A stretch of DNA of 64,000 bases from a virus, in the IMG/VR virus record IMGVR_UViG_3300015262_000001, positions 124,001 through 188,000 of that record. One strand, written 5' to 3'. The notes beneath the pieces were generated by a model that saw nothing but the letters and a program-made list of their open reading frames with translations, did not search any database and had not been told where the DNA came from. How positions within the stretch are numbered: the stretch's first letter is position 1; each line of letters starts with the position of its first letter. Below are positions 42,150 to 50,433 of this stretch, piece by piece. A program made the position numbers and the translations under genes.

Positions 42150-42467
42150 TTAGGCTGCTGCCATGTAGCGGTTGTTCACTTTAGGCTTTGGGAGGAAGAC
42201 TAACTCCTCGTCACCCAATTCACGGATGTCAGACACCTTTACCAACGCAAAGTCGCTGATGATTTCACCACGGAAGTTGGTCTTGTGGACCAGGTCTTGC
42301 GCAGTTACAATCCAGCCACCTTCATTGCCAGCGGTGAAATAAGCGTCGTAGTGGAACACGGTGTTGCCAGGTTGTACATACGCTACCAGCTCAACCAGAC
42401 GGTTGGCGTTAACGCTTTCTTCGTTTGCCACAATTACTTTGTCGTGGACTTTAAAGTCAGTGCTCAT
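42150..42467 (-). CDS. Small unknown protein
   Basis: 105 residues, GAGGGAA upstream. Beta-rich, with KVHDKVIVANEESVNANRLVEL and a C-terminal ELVFLPKPKVNNRYM. No recognised family. Confidence 0.68.
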   Translation of the reverse strand: MSTDFKVHDKVIVANEESVNANRLVELVAYVQPGNTVFHYDAYFTAGNEGGWIVTAQDLVHKTNFRGEIISDFALVKVSDIRELGDEELVFLPKPKVNNRYMAAA

Positions 42468-42523
42468 TTTGTTCCCTCAAAATAGGTTAGATTAGGTTTG
42501 CGTTACAAAAGGGTTTGGTGCAA

Positions 42524-42555
42524 ATAAGAAATAAGGGGACCCGAAGATCCCCCTT
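42524..42555 (-). terminator. Terminator after the 42571 gene
   Basis: GGGGATC-TTCG-GGTCCCC on the leftward strand (42535-42552) followed by TTATTTCTTATTTG; same UUCG design as after groEL. Confidence 0.88.
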
Positions 42556-42570
42556 ACAACTATGGCTGTG

Positions 42571-43704
42571 TTACGCCAGGCCAAACAAACCGGCCGGTAC
42601 GTGATGTACAGGTGCAGGCAGTGCTTCAACTGGAGCCTGGTCAGAAGCACCCAGGGATACCAGGTTGCTGCCAGGCATCACACTGCGACCCAGAGCAGAA
42701 CCGCCAGCGCCGAGTGCCAGACCAACCATGCCGCCAACAACGTAACGACCGAATTGACCATCGACGTACTGGTCAACTTGCTCACCGGCGAAGAACGCGC
42801 CGATGCCGCCGACCACAGTGCCGATTGCCGAACCAGCAGTCAGACCGCCACGAGCCATCATTTCCATGCCGCCACCGACCACGGCGCTACCGGCTGCGAT
42901 CCAGCTGGTACGGATGCCTTCGTCACGTTCACCCATCAGGCTGAAGCGCGACTTGTCGGAGTAATGACCGTCATCTTTAGGCTGGTTCACTGCACACCAG
43001 CGCATGAAACCGTGTACAGCTTGGCTGCCTTCTTCGTCACCCAGGCCTTCACTGAAGGTCACGAAGTTCTCGTCGAAGCCCTTGGACTGATCAGCGGTCA
43101 GCGAGAACGCGTCCCACTTGGCAGTCAGTTCAGGAGCAGTGGAGAGGAAAGCAACCCAGGCAGTGGCGCGCTGCTCTGGGGTGGTACGGCCGACGGCGAT
43201 CATGGCGATTTCGAAACCGGCGATGGCTTTTTGCAGATCAGCAGCTTTGGTAGTTTGTGCGTTCATGGTGTTGGTGTCCTGTTCGTTTGCGTTAAAGGAG
43301 GTTTGACCGTTGTGGTCTGGGGCAGTGGTGGTCGAATTATTGACCGGTTGTTGATGAACGTGTTCGCCAGCCAAATCCTTCTCGATGAAGGTTGCTTCAT
43401 TTGGCTGGCCTGCAACGGCGACCTGGGCGGTACCAGACAGTTCAGTAACCCTGACTGGAGCTGGCTCAGGATTGAATTCACCGGCCTTCTTGATATGGTT
43501 GAAGGACCAGTTAACTCCGAGCTGGTTATTCACCATTTGCAGCACAGGTTGACGATCCCGAGTAGCTACCTGGGATTGGTCCACCATCACCGTTTTAACA
43601 TAGGCCAGTTGAACGGCCTCCGGTGCACCTTCAGTACGAAGTTTGGAAACTACCGCCACCAGCATGGAAGCGATGTTTGCAACTTGGTCGTTCTTGGTGT
43701 TCAT
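42571..43704 (-). CDS. Unknown protein with glycine-zipper-like C-terminus
   Basis: 377 residues, AGGAG upstream. The N-terminal 145 residues are helical and then low in complexity (HVHQQPVNNSTTTAPDHNG). After an internal ATG a helical domain follows (KAADLQKAIAGFEIAMIAVG). The last third alternates Gly and Ala with hydrophobic residues (SAIGTVVGGIGAFFAG, YVVGGMVGLALGAGGSALG), a glycine-zipper pattern that can insert in or coat membranes. The conserved motif upstream and the terminator downstream make it a single-gene unit. Function unknown. Confidence 0.75.
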   Translation of the reverse strand: MNTKNDQVANIASMLVAVVSKLRTEGAPEAVQLAYVKTVMVDQSQVATRDRQPVLQMVNNQLGVNWSFNHIKKAGEFNPEPAPVRVTELSGTAQVAVAGQPNEATFIEKDLAGEHVHQQPVNNSTTTAPDHNGQTSFNANEQDTNTMNAQTTKAADLQKAIAGFEIAMIAVGRTTPEQRATAWVAFLSTAPELTAKWDAFSLTADQSKGFDENFVTFSEGLGDEEGSQAVHGFMRWCAVNQPKDDGHYSDKSRFSLMGERDEGIRTSWIAAGSAVVGGGMEMMARGGLTAGSAIGTVVGGIGAFFAGEQVDQYVDGQFGRYVVGGMVGLALGAGGSALGRSVMPGSNLVSLGASDQAPVEALPAPVHHVPAGLFGLA

Positions 43705-43767
43705 AGCGGTACTCTCCTACAAGTAAGGTTAGATTACTCGTCATGGCGAATAATCTTTATTGAATAA

Positions 43768-43792
43768 TCACACAAGTAATATAGACACAAAA
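43768..43792 (-). promoter_or_regulatory. Conserved leftward promoter-like motif (site 6)
   Basis: Leftward strand: TTTTTGTGTCTATATTACTT, then GTGTGATTATT, about 69 bases before the start of the 42571 gene. Confidence 0.55.
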
Positions 43793-43816
43793 ACATCTGT
43801 ATCTTAAATTTACTTG

Positions 43817-43957
43817 TTACTGTTTAGTGGCGCTCATAATGCCCCGAGTAATGTACTGGGCGCTAGTACCTCCATCAGAAGGTTCCATGTAAGCCACTGT
43901 CATACAGCAGGACGCAATAACGCTAAACAGGCCCACCAGTACTAAGGTAGCTTTCAT
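43817..43957 (-). CDS. Small putative lipoprotein
   Basis: 46 residues, read directly. AGGAGAAAC precedes ATG 43957. A short hydrophobic signal ends in a lipobox-like VIASC at residues 13-17, so Cys17 could be lipidated; a second Cys follows. The remaining tail is small and polar. It has its own conserved promoter-like motif 38 bases upstream. A cell-surface role such as superinfection exclusion would be a reasonable guess only. Confidence 0.65.
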   Translation of the reverse strand: MKATLVLVGLFSVIASCCMTVAYMEPSDGGTSAQYITRGIMSATKQ

Positions 43958-43989
43958 TTTGTTTCTCCTGAAAGAAGTATGTTGTTTAT

Positions 43990-44015
43990 ACACACGGATG
44001 ATGTAGTCTTGAAAT
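43990..44015 (-). promoter_or_regulatory. Conserved leftward promoter-like motif (site 7)
   Basis: Leftward strand: TTATTTCAAGACTACATCAT, then CCGTGTGTATAAAC, 38 bases before the small lipoprotein gene. Confidence 0.58.
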
Positions 44016-44031
44016 AAGCTGTAAGTTAAAA

Positions 44032-44089
44032 TGCAAAAAATAAAGGTACTCTACTCCTACTCCCCGATAAAGGGAGTAGGAGTAGTACC
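44032..44089 (-). terminator. Terminator after the 44093 gene
   Basis: A perfect 14-bp stem (CTACTCCTACTCCC / complement, 44051-44085) with a 7-base loop and outer GGTA/TACC pairing. The leftward strand continues ACCTTTATTTTTTGC. Confidence 0.9.
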
Positions 44090-44092
44090 AGG

Positions 44093-44539
44093 TTACTTCT
44101 TCGGTTTCTTAATGCCGTACTGCTCGTTGTTGAAGATCAGCGTGCGTCCAGCCCAATCTGCGAACAGGTTGTTCAGAGCAAGGATCTCATACTTGTCGAA
44201 GTCATACTTCACCGACATATGGAACAAAGGTGTACCGTAAGCGTGCTGATACCCCTCATCCTTCAAACGGCGAAACTCTTCCAACATGTCAGTGCTGGTC
44301 AGCATGAACACCAGACCGTCACCCAAAGTTTTCAGGGCAATGATATTCGCCGTGAACTCCTTGGATGCAGGCATCAGGTTACACAACGGCGTAGGAATAT
44401 CACGCTCGTCGAACACCATGGTAGCATGCAGTTCGTGTTTTGATTCTGGAGAAATACCTGCCAGCACCAACTTCGAAATGATTTCTTCCTGCATCTCTGA
44501 CTTGAGTTGCACACTGACGTAACTATAGTCCAATTCCAT
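44093..44539 (-). CDS. 2H phosphoesterase, Acb1-like candidate
   Basis: 148 residues. Two HxT/S motifs, H38-A-T40 (ELHATMVFDER) and H107-M-S109 (PLFHMSVKYDFD), define the 2H phosphoesterase family. Length, the N-terminal YVSVQL strand, the motif spacing of 69 residues and the C-terminal NNEQYGIKK resemble the phage anti-CBASS protein Acb1, which hydrolyses cyclic oligonucleotide messengers. LigT or CPDase-type RNA enzymes share the motifs but are usually longer. It is the last gene of the operon with RNase HI and a DHH phosphoesterase. Family confidence is high; the anti-CBASS role is inferred. Confidence 0.85.
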   Translation of the reverse strand: MELDYSYVSVQLKSEMQEEIISKLVLAGISPESKHELHATMVFDERDIPTPLCNLMPASKEFTANIIALKTLGDGLVFMLTSTDMLEEFRRLKDEGYQHAYGTPLFHMSVKYDFDKYEILALNNLFADWAGRTLIFNNEQYGIKKPKK

Positions 44540-44544
44540 TACGG

Positions 44545-44715
44545 TTAGTCCTGGATACGTTTGACTTCCACACGCACCAGGGTGTTACCCGATTTAATGC
44601 GTGCCCTCAAACGATGGCAGGCGGCCTCCTGAAGGTCAAAAGCCTCCATGGTAGTATAAGGGGTACCGTAACCGCAGCTGTTGCCTTCAACGTAGAACAG
44701 GTACTTGCTTTCCAT
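44545..44715 (-). CDS. Small unknown protein
   Basis: 56 residues, read directly; an in-frame ATG at 44724, 3 bases after the preceding stop, would add three residues. Sequence features: YLFYVEGNSCGYGTPYTTMEAFDLQEAACHRL in two parts (strand, then helix), ending in VRVEVKRIQD. A small alpha/beta fold is likely. Placed directly upstream of the 2H phosphoesterase gene with operon spacing. Confidence 0.68.
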   Translation of the reverse strand: MESKYLFYVEGNSCGYGTPYTTMEAFDLQEAACHRLRARIKSGNTLVRVEVKRIQD

Positions 44716-44727
44716 GAGAGTCATCTC

Positions 44728-45015
44728 TTAATTCATTAAAGGGCGGACGAAGAATTCTTCCAGCTCTTTACCTTCAGCAAAAGGAACGTCATCACTCTCG
44801 GCTACAGACGCGCGAATGATAAACCCGTTACGCACTTCAATGCGCAGTTTGGTAAGTTCTGGCTTACCGCTATCACGGCAGACATAAACCAACGGACCAC
44901 CCATGACTCCCAGGATGTTTTCCAGGGCACGAGTATCAACCTTATCCGCTACGTCCTTGCCGATCTCTTTGTAGCGCCATACGTTTGCATGGCGAAAGAA
45001 TTTGACTGCCCGCAT
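44728..45015 (-). CDS. Small unknown protein
   Basis: 95 residues. The ATG follows the DHH gene's stop directly, with AGGGAAG upstream. Basic N-terminus (RAVKFFRHANVWRYKEIG), acidic C-terminus. No family recognised. Confidence 0.68.
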   Translation of the reverse strand: MRAVKFFRHANVWRYKEIGKDVADKVDTRALENILGVMGGPLVYVCRDSGKPELTKLRIEVRNGFIIRASVAESDDVPFAEGKELEEFFVRPLMN

Positions 45016-45939
45016 TTACTTCTTCCCTAGTAATAGTTTCCACGCCATAACCGGATGCATTGCGAAAGCCATGATTTTGTCATACAGTGAATAGTCAAGC
45101 ACCTCATGGCTGCGAGCGAAGCGTTTGTCGTTGTAACTGATCGTGAAACCGGCGGCATCTGAATGCCCGCCACCACCAAAGTATTCAGCGATTGCAGATA
45201 CGTCAATACGGCCCTTCTGACAACGGATGGAATACTTACGGCCTTTAGGCAAATCCATGTAGACCAGTGCGAACGGATAATCCTTGGAAAGAACATCACC
45301 CAGGTCAGACGCAAAGAATATGTTGGCGTTGACCACAGGTACTTCGTAGCCCAAGCATTTCATCGTGCGAGCGTTCATTGACACACGCGTGGTGTCCTGC
45401 TCGTGCTTACGTAACAGAATGCGCCCCTCAGCAATCAGGTCCAGCGGATCGGTATTGATCAACGCATCAAACTGTTCAACGTTAAACGGGTAGGAAAAGG
45501 CCGCGGTTACCCAATTGTTGGTATTCGGGTATTTGAACTTCCACAGATCGCGGTCTTCAACATACAACAACCCTTCTGGCGGAGGAGAGCTATTGAAGTA
45601 CTTCCAGGCCAGCATGGCACCCGAATGGCTCTCGTCTACAACAAAGAGCCCTTCGAGATTTTTCTTTGCAGTGGCGTGATGATCCAGAACAACTACGTCA
45701 TGCGCACGCTTCAGCATTTCCACCATGACTTCACGTGGATAACTAAAGTCCACCACGTAAACCATCTTGCCGTCTACGTCAGGCAGCTTGTTGTTGTAAG
45801 CAGCGGCCACCAACTCGATGTCGATACCGAGTCGCTTGAAGTGGCGCCATACCACCCATGCAGCGCCAACACCATCCAGACAGTCTTTGTGATAGATGCA
45901 CAAGACTGGTTTCATTTCCATATCCGTACTTGATTCCAT
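45016..45939 (-). CDS. DHH-family phosphoesterase
   Basis: 307 residues. DHH motifs in order: HKDCLDG (H17, D19, D22), DFSYP (D64), LDHHAT (D86-H87-H88), EDRDLW (D129/D131), and the DHHA1 nucleic acid or nucleotide binding loop GGGGHSDAAGF near 262-272. These residues bind two metals, normally Mn. The short two-domain form resembles NrnA-type oligoribonuclease or phosphodiesterase more than RecJ. Substrates may be short RNA or linear dinucleotides. In an operon with RNase HI and the 2H phosphoesterase. Confidence 0.9.
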   Translation of the reverse strand: MESSTDMEMKPVLCIYHKDCLDGVGAAWVVWRHFKRLGIDIELVAAAYNNKLPDVDGKMVYVVDFSYPREVMVEMLKRAHDVVVLDHHATAKKNLEGLFVVDESHSGAMLAWKYFNSSPPPEGLLYVEDRDLWKFKYPNTNNWVTAAFSYPFNVEQFDALINTDPLDLIAEGRILLRKHEQDTTRVSMNARTMKCLGYEVPVVNANIFFASDLGDVLSKDYPFALVYMDLPKGRKYSIRCQKGRIDVSAIAEYFGGGGHSDAAGFTISYNDKRFARSHEVLDYSLYDKIMAFAMHPVMAWKLLLGKK

Positions 45940-45962
45940 TACCCCAGGCCCCCTAACGATTG

Positions 45963-46253
45963 TTATGCGCGTTTGATTTGGTATTTTTGGAAGAGCTTTT
46001 GGGCACTGCCATCGGCAATAGCCTCATCGACAGCAAGATCGAGAGCCAGATCGTAAAGTGCTTCCTGTGTCAACGGAGGAGGAGCCGGCACTCGCTTTGT
46101 CACAATGATGCGTTGAATGCAACGGGAGAAACGATGCTCGGCAACTTGCATCATGCTGTCGTGATTACCACGACCGATAGTACATGAACGGAAGTGTGTT
46201 ACGATCCCGTTAAGGAAAACAACATACTTAAACGCACATTTAGAGACAGTCAT
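45963..46253 (-). CDS. Small unknown protein
   Basis: 96 residues, joined to the upstream gene by an ATGA overlap. Basic N-terminal half with Cys and His (KCAFKYVV, RSCTIGRGNHDSMMQVAEHRFSRC in parts), helical C-terminus. The spaced Cys/His could bind a metal but do not fit a known zinc motif. Confidence 0.65.
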   Translation of the reverse strand: MTVSKCAFKYVVFLNGIVTHFRSCTIGRGNHDSMMQVAEHRFSRCIQRIIVTKRVPAPPPLTQEALYDLALDLAVDEAIADGSAQKLFQKYQIKRA

Positions 46254-46486
46254 TGCGTTACCCCCTCTTCTTCTTCGTGAAGTTGCGCCATGTATTCTTG
46301 ATAGCTGTCTTCGGCACGGTGGTTGACGTCAGTCGTTTCCACGTTGTCCTGGTGCTCTTTAGACTGCTCGCAAGTATCACAGACCATGACGGGATAGTCA
46401 CCCAGTTCTGGGATCTGGTAGGGGATAAACTCCGTCCCCGCATTATCTTCCATTACGCATTTACAAATGTAGCATTCGTTGCTCAT
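46250..46486 (-). CDS. Small zinc-ribbon protein
   Basis: 78 residues from ATG 46486 (GGGGTAA upstream). Four cysteines form a ribbon: C5-x2-C8 and C36-x2-C39 (NECYICKC ... VMVCDTCEQSKEH), with an extra C10. The pattern FIPYQIPELGDYPVMVCDTC resembles part of the 23695 protein. Acidic C-terminus. Possibly a transcription or replication accessory protein. Confidence 0.75.
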   Translation of the reverse strand: MSNECYICKCVMEDNAGTEFIPYQIPELGDYPVMVCDTCEQSKEHQDNVETTDVNHRAEDSYQEYMAQLHEEEEGVTQ

Positions 46487-46490
46487 TTGA

Positions 46491-46973
46491 TTACCCCAAG
46501 AAACCTTCATCGGTTTCAGTTGGATTGTTAGCAGCGGCTACAGCCAGCTTGTCCGCCAGTTCGTTATCAGGAACACCGGTATGACCCCGTACCCAAAAGA
46601 ATTTAACCTTGTTGGCTTTAAGCAACGGCTGAATACGCTGCCAGAGGTCTTTGTTCTTAATAGGTTCCTGGGTCTTCCAGGCGATCCAGTTACTGCGGGC
46701 CCAGCCATTCAACCACTTGGTTGCAGAGTTGATCACGTACATGGAGTCGGTGGTAACTTCAAAGACCGTACCGGGCTTGCCAAACTCCTCCAGTGCAACG
46801 ATGACCGCCAGCAACTCCATGCGATTATTGGTGGTTCGGAAAAAGCCTTTCGAGAGTGTGACAACCTCGTCTCCGCATCTCGCTACAATCCCGTAACCTC
46901 CAGGGCCTGGGTTACCCAGAGCACTGCCGTCCGTGTGCACCTTGTAGGTAATAGGGGGTTCTTTTTTGCTCAT
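46491..46973 (-). CDS. rnhA: Ribonuclease HI
   Basis: 160 residues, typical RNase HI length. Catalytic residues: Asp15 (HTDGSALGNPGPGGYG), Glu53 (NNRMEL), Asp76 (VTTDSMYV) and Asp141 (NELAD), with His131 (VRGHTG) in the flexible loop. It hydrolyses RNA in RNA-DNA hybrids, so it likely removes replication primers, working with the LigA encoded upstream. It starts just after the terminator hairpin at 46987 and leads the operon that ends at 44093. Confidence 0.96.
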   Translation of the reverse strand: MSKKEPPITYKVHTDGSALGNPGPGGYGIVARCGDEVVTLSKGFFRTTNNRMELLAVIVALEEFGKPGTVFEVTTDSMYVINSATKWLNGWARSNWIAWKTQEPIKNKDLWQRIQPLLKANKVKFFWVRGHTGVPDNELADKLAVAAANNPTETDEGFLG

Positions 46974-46982
46974 GGCATTCTC

Positions 46983-47015
46983 TTTAAATCCACCCCAGGG
47001 TAAGTGGGGTGGATT
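46983..47015 (-). terminator. Terminator after the 47028 gene
   Basis: An 11-bp perfect stem (AATCCACCCCA / TGGGGTGGATT) with a 7-base loop, followed on the leftward strand by TAAAGAGAATGCC, which includes the ribosome site of rnhA. The U-run is short, so partial readthrough into rnhA is likely. Confidence 0.7.
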
Positions 47016-47027
47016 ACTAGCTAAGGG

Positions 47028-48473
47028 TTAGAAAGGACGCGGGTAGTACGGGTAGTCCACGTCCCCATTATCTTCCCGGTAAGCTTCACCGGTAACAACA
47101 CGAGCGGTACGGATGGCACTGTCCAGCATCTTGATCACACGCAGACGCGAACGGATCGACTGCACTACATAATGGATCAAGTTAGCAACCACTGGGTCCT
47201 TCATGTCCGGATCGAGCGGGTTGTGATAACTGGAGTCACGCAGTACTTCGCGCACCTTGGCATCAATCACATCCATAGGCGCATCGATTTCCAGATCAAC
47301 CGGTACGCGGTAACCGATGGTAATACCGACCTTCGTAACAGTTTCACGGCGCATGGACAGATGATCATGCGGCAGGTCAACTTTCAGCGTGCAGAACTTG
47401 TTGGGGATGTACAACGACTTGTCGCCCAACGATTCGTCCTTCATGGTGGTATTCACGATGAGGACAGACCCGGTCGAAGGAATGTAGGTCTTTTCCAGTT
47501 GCGCAAACTTCAGACGTGCACGATGACCCTTGATGGTAACTTCCTTCAACCGCGAGTTGGTCGCAGCGAAGCCTTCGTTGGTTTTGATATTGCTGTCGTC
47601 GATCGTGGTATCCAGCAACTGGATAGAATCACTGATCACGCTATTGAACACCGACGAACGGCTGAGCGACGAGTACTTCAGTTCGCGACGAGGTTCTTCG
47701 CGGTTATGTTGTACCAGCCAAGGCGATTTGTACCGCTCTTCTTGACGAGGCATCGAACTGACTGTCGAACTGTTGAACACGCAGCTGTTGGTCGACTGGT
47801 TTTCCAGAATCACTTCACCCAGGAAGGTATCGTGGGTACTGTCGGTGTTGATCAGGATCGCCTGGTTTACCAAATGACGGTTGATATCCATCGCCTGGTA
47901 GCCGCCACGATAGATGTCGAAGCTATTGATCTGCACAGATGACTTCTCATCGAGGAGCAACTGCACAGTAATGCCGTCCGACTCGACCACGAAATGCGAG
48001 AAGGTACGTGGTACGTCTTTCTCACGCCAGGCCATACGGGTGTTCAGCCAGAAGGTATGACCGCTGTCGGTGGTAATACGACCGGCTTCCTTGATGTCTA
48101 CCTGGCGCGGTTCAATCATTACACCCTTGACCATCACCCAAGGAGTTTTCAGAGCGGCCAGCTCTTCCTTGGAGTAATACTTGAGCTCAGCCGCGCCCCA
48201 TGGAGTGAACGTAGAAGACTTCTTGGGAAGGTCCATCTTGATGCGACCGATCGCTTCTTCAACGGTTTCCGAGTGCGGCTTGGCACCACGTGGTTTTGCA
48301 TGATTGGACATCGGCAATAACTTTACCGATTTAGGCTGATCAACAGAAACTGCTTTATCTTGAGCGGTAACTGCTTCAAGCGCTTTAACCGCTTTGGCCA
48401 CTTGTTTGGTTTCAGTTGCTGGTGCCGCTTTGTGATCGTTTGCATTTGCTTTCTTTTCAGTTACGGTGGTCAT
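47028..48473 (-). CDS. Unknown protein, possible beta-helix
   Basis: 481 residues, AGGGA upstream. N-terminal 80 residues are Lys/Ala/Thr-rich and probably disordered. The middle (about 200-350) is a run of Asn/Ser/Thr/Val-rich short strands (SCVFNSSTVSSMP, SSVFNSVISDSIQLLDTTIDDSNI in parts) that suggests a right-handed beta-helix or pentapeptide-like coil. The C-terminal 100 residues are helical (IHYVVQSIRSRLRVIKMLDSAI). Not recognised; perhaps a virion protein despite the replication-gene neighbours. Confidence 0.72.
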   Translation of the reverse strand: MTTVTEKKANANDHKAAPATETKQVAKAVKALEAVTAQDKAVSVDQPKSVKLLPMSNHAKPRGAKPHSETVEEAIGRIKMDLPKKSSTFTPWGAAELKYYSKEELAALKTPWVMVKGVMIEPRQVDIKEAGRITTDSGHTFWLNTRMAWREKDVPRTFSHFVVESDGITVQLLLDEKSSVQINSFDIYRGGYQAMDINRHLVNQAILINTDSTHDTFLGEVILENQSTNSCVFNSSTVSSMPRQEERYKSPWLVQHNREEPRRELKYSSLSRSSVFNSVISDSIQLLDTTIDDSNIKTNEGFAATNSRLKEVTIKGHRARLKFAQLEKTYIPSTGSVLIVNTTMKDESLGDKSLYIPNKFCTLKVDLPHDHLSMRRETVTKVGITIGYRVPVDLEIDAPMDVIDAKVREVLRDSSYHNPLDPDMKDPVVANLIHYVVQSIRSRLRVIKMLDSAIRTARVVTGEAYREDNGDVDYPYYPRPF

Positions 48474-48486
48474 GAGTTTGCGTCCC

Positions 48487-50433
48487 TTAGCTATGGTTAT
48501 TGATCTGAGCGATCAAATCTTCAACACTGGAAACCCTGGCGATAGTTACCATAGGTATGTCCAGCGCGGTTGCTTTTAACAGTTTCTTTTCACCTGGCTT
48601 CTCCCCCACTAGGAGTAACTGGCAGTCCTTAGTAAGGTTGCTCACCAATTCGATACCCGCCAGCGCCAGGAGATCAATCAAGCCTTCACGTGGAAGACCT
48701 ACTTCACCTGTAATGCATATTTTCCTTTCAGTTGCATCCTCCTTGTAGAACGGGATAAGTTGCTTGAACAACCGATCAGCGTTAAGCTGGATCATGTCAG
48801 TCTCAAGCGCGCTGGCGATAGGATCGGCGATCTTCTCACCGAAACGATGGATCTTTACGAGGTTGTCCTTATTACCCAGCCAGTGTGTCAGCTCAGGCGG
48901 ATACATTTTGATACCGGCCACGTTAACTGCTCTGGCCAGATTCTTCGCTCGGATCACATCAACACCCGGCAACCCCATGGCAAGGATGGCTTTATGCAAA
49001 GGTACGGTTTGCACCTTCATAATGTTAGCCCATACCGTCGAATTGATGTCAGCAGGACTCAGACGCAGAATATCAGCCGGATACTCAACCTTGCCTTCAT
49101 CAATAAGTTTGCTCAATATAACAGGACCCAGCCCGTCAATATCCAAGCATCCACGGCTAACCAACGCCAAACAGCGGTTCAACAACTGGCTTTTGCATCC
49201 AGTGACGTTATCACAGTAAAGAAACGCACTGTTGTCACTTGTCTTCAGCCGCAGTTTACTGCCGCAACTTGGACAGGTGTCAGGTGCCTTAACTCGCTTA
49301 CCCACGCCAGAATCAATTACACGGCGCACGCGAGGAATAACATCCCCGTTGCGAGTAACAGCCAGCAAGGTGTCATCACGTAATCCCAAAGCCATGAATT
49401 GATGATAGTTGTCGATACTGGCACGCTGACAGGTAACGCCACCCACAATAGCCGGATGGAAATACAGTGTAGGGTTCACCCGCCCAGTCTTACCCGTCGC
49501 CCAAACGGTATGTGAATAAGCGACTTCCACTTCAACGTCTGGAAACTTGTAAGCAATCGCCCACAGAGGGTGTTTATTATTCGATCCTAACTTGTCCTGA
49601 TCATCGAACCAGTCAAGTTTAAACACAACACCGTCTACCGGATATTTGTCGCTCTTCTTATCAGCGCGTACATCTTCCATCGAAACCCACGGGCTAGGTT
49701 CGAAACCTTTCTCTTCCAAGGCGAGCATCATTGCCTCGTAAGTAGGTTTCTCCAACCGGTCACTGGCGCCATAAACGAAGAAGTCCAGCATACCGAAGGT
49801 ATTAGGATCCTGATTACGCTCCAGGCGTCTTACCCAACCACTGACACCGTTACGCGGAGTAACCAACGGCTTCTCTGCAACAGCGTTGTAGGCTTCGAAG
49901 GTCGCAAAGCTCATAACCCCTTCACCACGCACAGAAAACGTCGCTGGGAAGGACTTGGGGAGCTTCAAGGGTATGTTGCGGAACAGGGGAATGGAGTGAG
50001 TAACATCCTCGCCCACATTACCATCACCGCGTGTCGCCATCTGGACCAGCTTACGGTCTATGTAAAGAAGTTCCAGTGCTAGGCCGTCTAGCTTGTATTC
50101 CCTGATCCAGTACGTACCGGGAGGAAAACTGTTGAGCCACTCATCCAGATCTTTCTGATTAAGTTTCTTTTTGAGGGACAACATGGGTTCGTCAAATTCA
50201 ACGAGTCCTAACCCCTCATTGGTTACTTCTATCAGAGGTACCGCTTTCTGGTGGTGGACGAAAGCCTTGGCCACATCAGGGTAGAGTTCACACAATTCAT
50301 CGAAGCGTTCTTGCTTCTTGTCGAACTCACTATTGGGGATAGGTTCTTCGTTGTGATTATGGAAACGATCGTTGAGATAAAGAATCTCATCATTCAACGC
50401 TTTCATTTCATCGTAGATCGAGGGGTTGCTCAT
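48487..50433 (-). CDS. ligA: NAD-dependent DNA ligase (LigA)
   Basis: 648 residues, close to bacterial LigA. Adenylation motif YKLDGLAL with Lys114 as the AMP-lysine; TRGDGNVGEDVT; VDGVVFKLD; an OB-fold region; a four-Cys zinc finger (CPSCGS ... YCDNVTGC); helix-hairpin-helix segments (CLDIDGLG, GLPGVDVIRA); and a C-terminal BRCT-like domain from about residue 570 (KICITGEV). It seals nicks using NAD+, joining Okazaki fragments after RNase HI. The start overlaps the preceding gene by ATGA. Jumbo phages often carry a ligase of this type. Confidence 0.96.
   Translation of the reverse strand: MSNPSIYDEMKALNDEILYLNDRFHNHNEEPIPNSEFDKKQERFDELCELYPDVAKAFVHHQKAVPLIEVTNEGLGLVEFDEPMLSLKKKLNQKDLDEWLNSFPPGTYWIREYKLDGLALELLYIDRKLVQMATRGDGNVGEDVTHSIPLFRNIPLKLPKSFPATFSVRGEGVMSFATFEAYNAVAEKPLVTPRNGVSGWVRRLERNQDPNTFGMLDFFVYGASDRLEKPTYEAMMLALEEKGFEPSPWVSMEDVRADKKSDKYPVDGVVFKLDWFDDQDKLGSNNKHPLWAIAYKFPDVEVEVAYSHTVWATGKTGRVNPTLYFHPAIVGGVTCQRASIDNYHQFMALGLRDDTLLAVTRNGDVIPRVRRVIDSGVGKRVKAPDTCPSCGSKLRLKTSDNSAFLYCDNVTGCKSQLLNRCLALVSRGCLDIDGLGPVILSKLIDEGKVEYPADILRLSPADINSTVWANIMKVQTVPLHKAILAMGLPGVDVIRAKNLARAVNVAGIKMYPPELTHWLGNKDNLVKIHRFGEKIADPIASALETDMIQLNADRLFKQLIPFYKEDATERKICITGEVGLPREGLIDLLALAGIELVSNLTKDCQLLLVGEKPGEKKLLKATALDIPMVTIARVSSVEDLIAQINNHS

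Noticed and set aside
42562-43767. 401-codon open frame on the rightward strand
   Set aside because: It is antisense to the 42571 gene, which has AGGAG, a promoter motif and a terminator. The rightward product has a Cys/His/Arg-rich shadow composition and no ribosome site.
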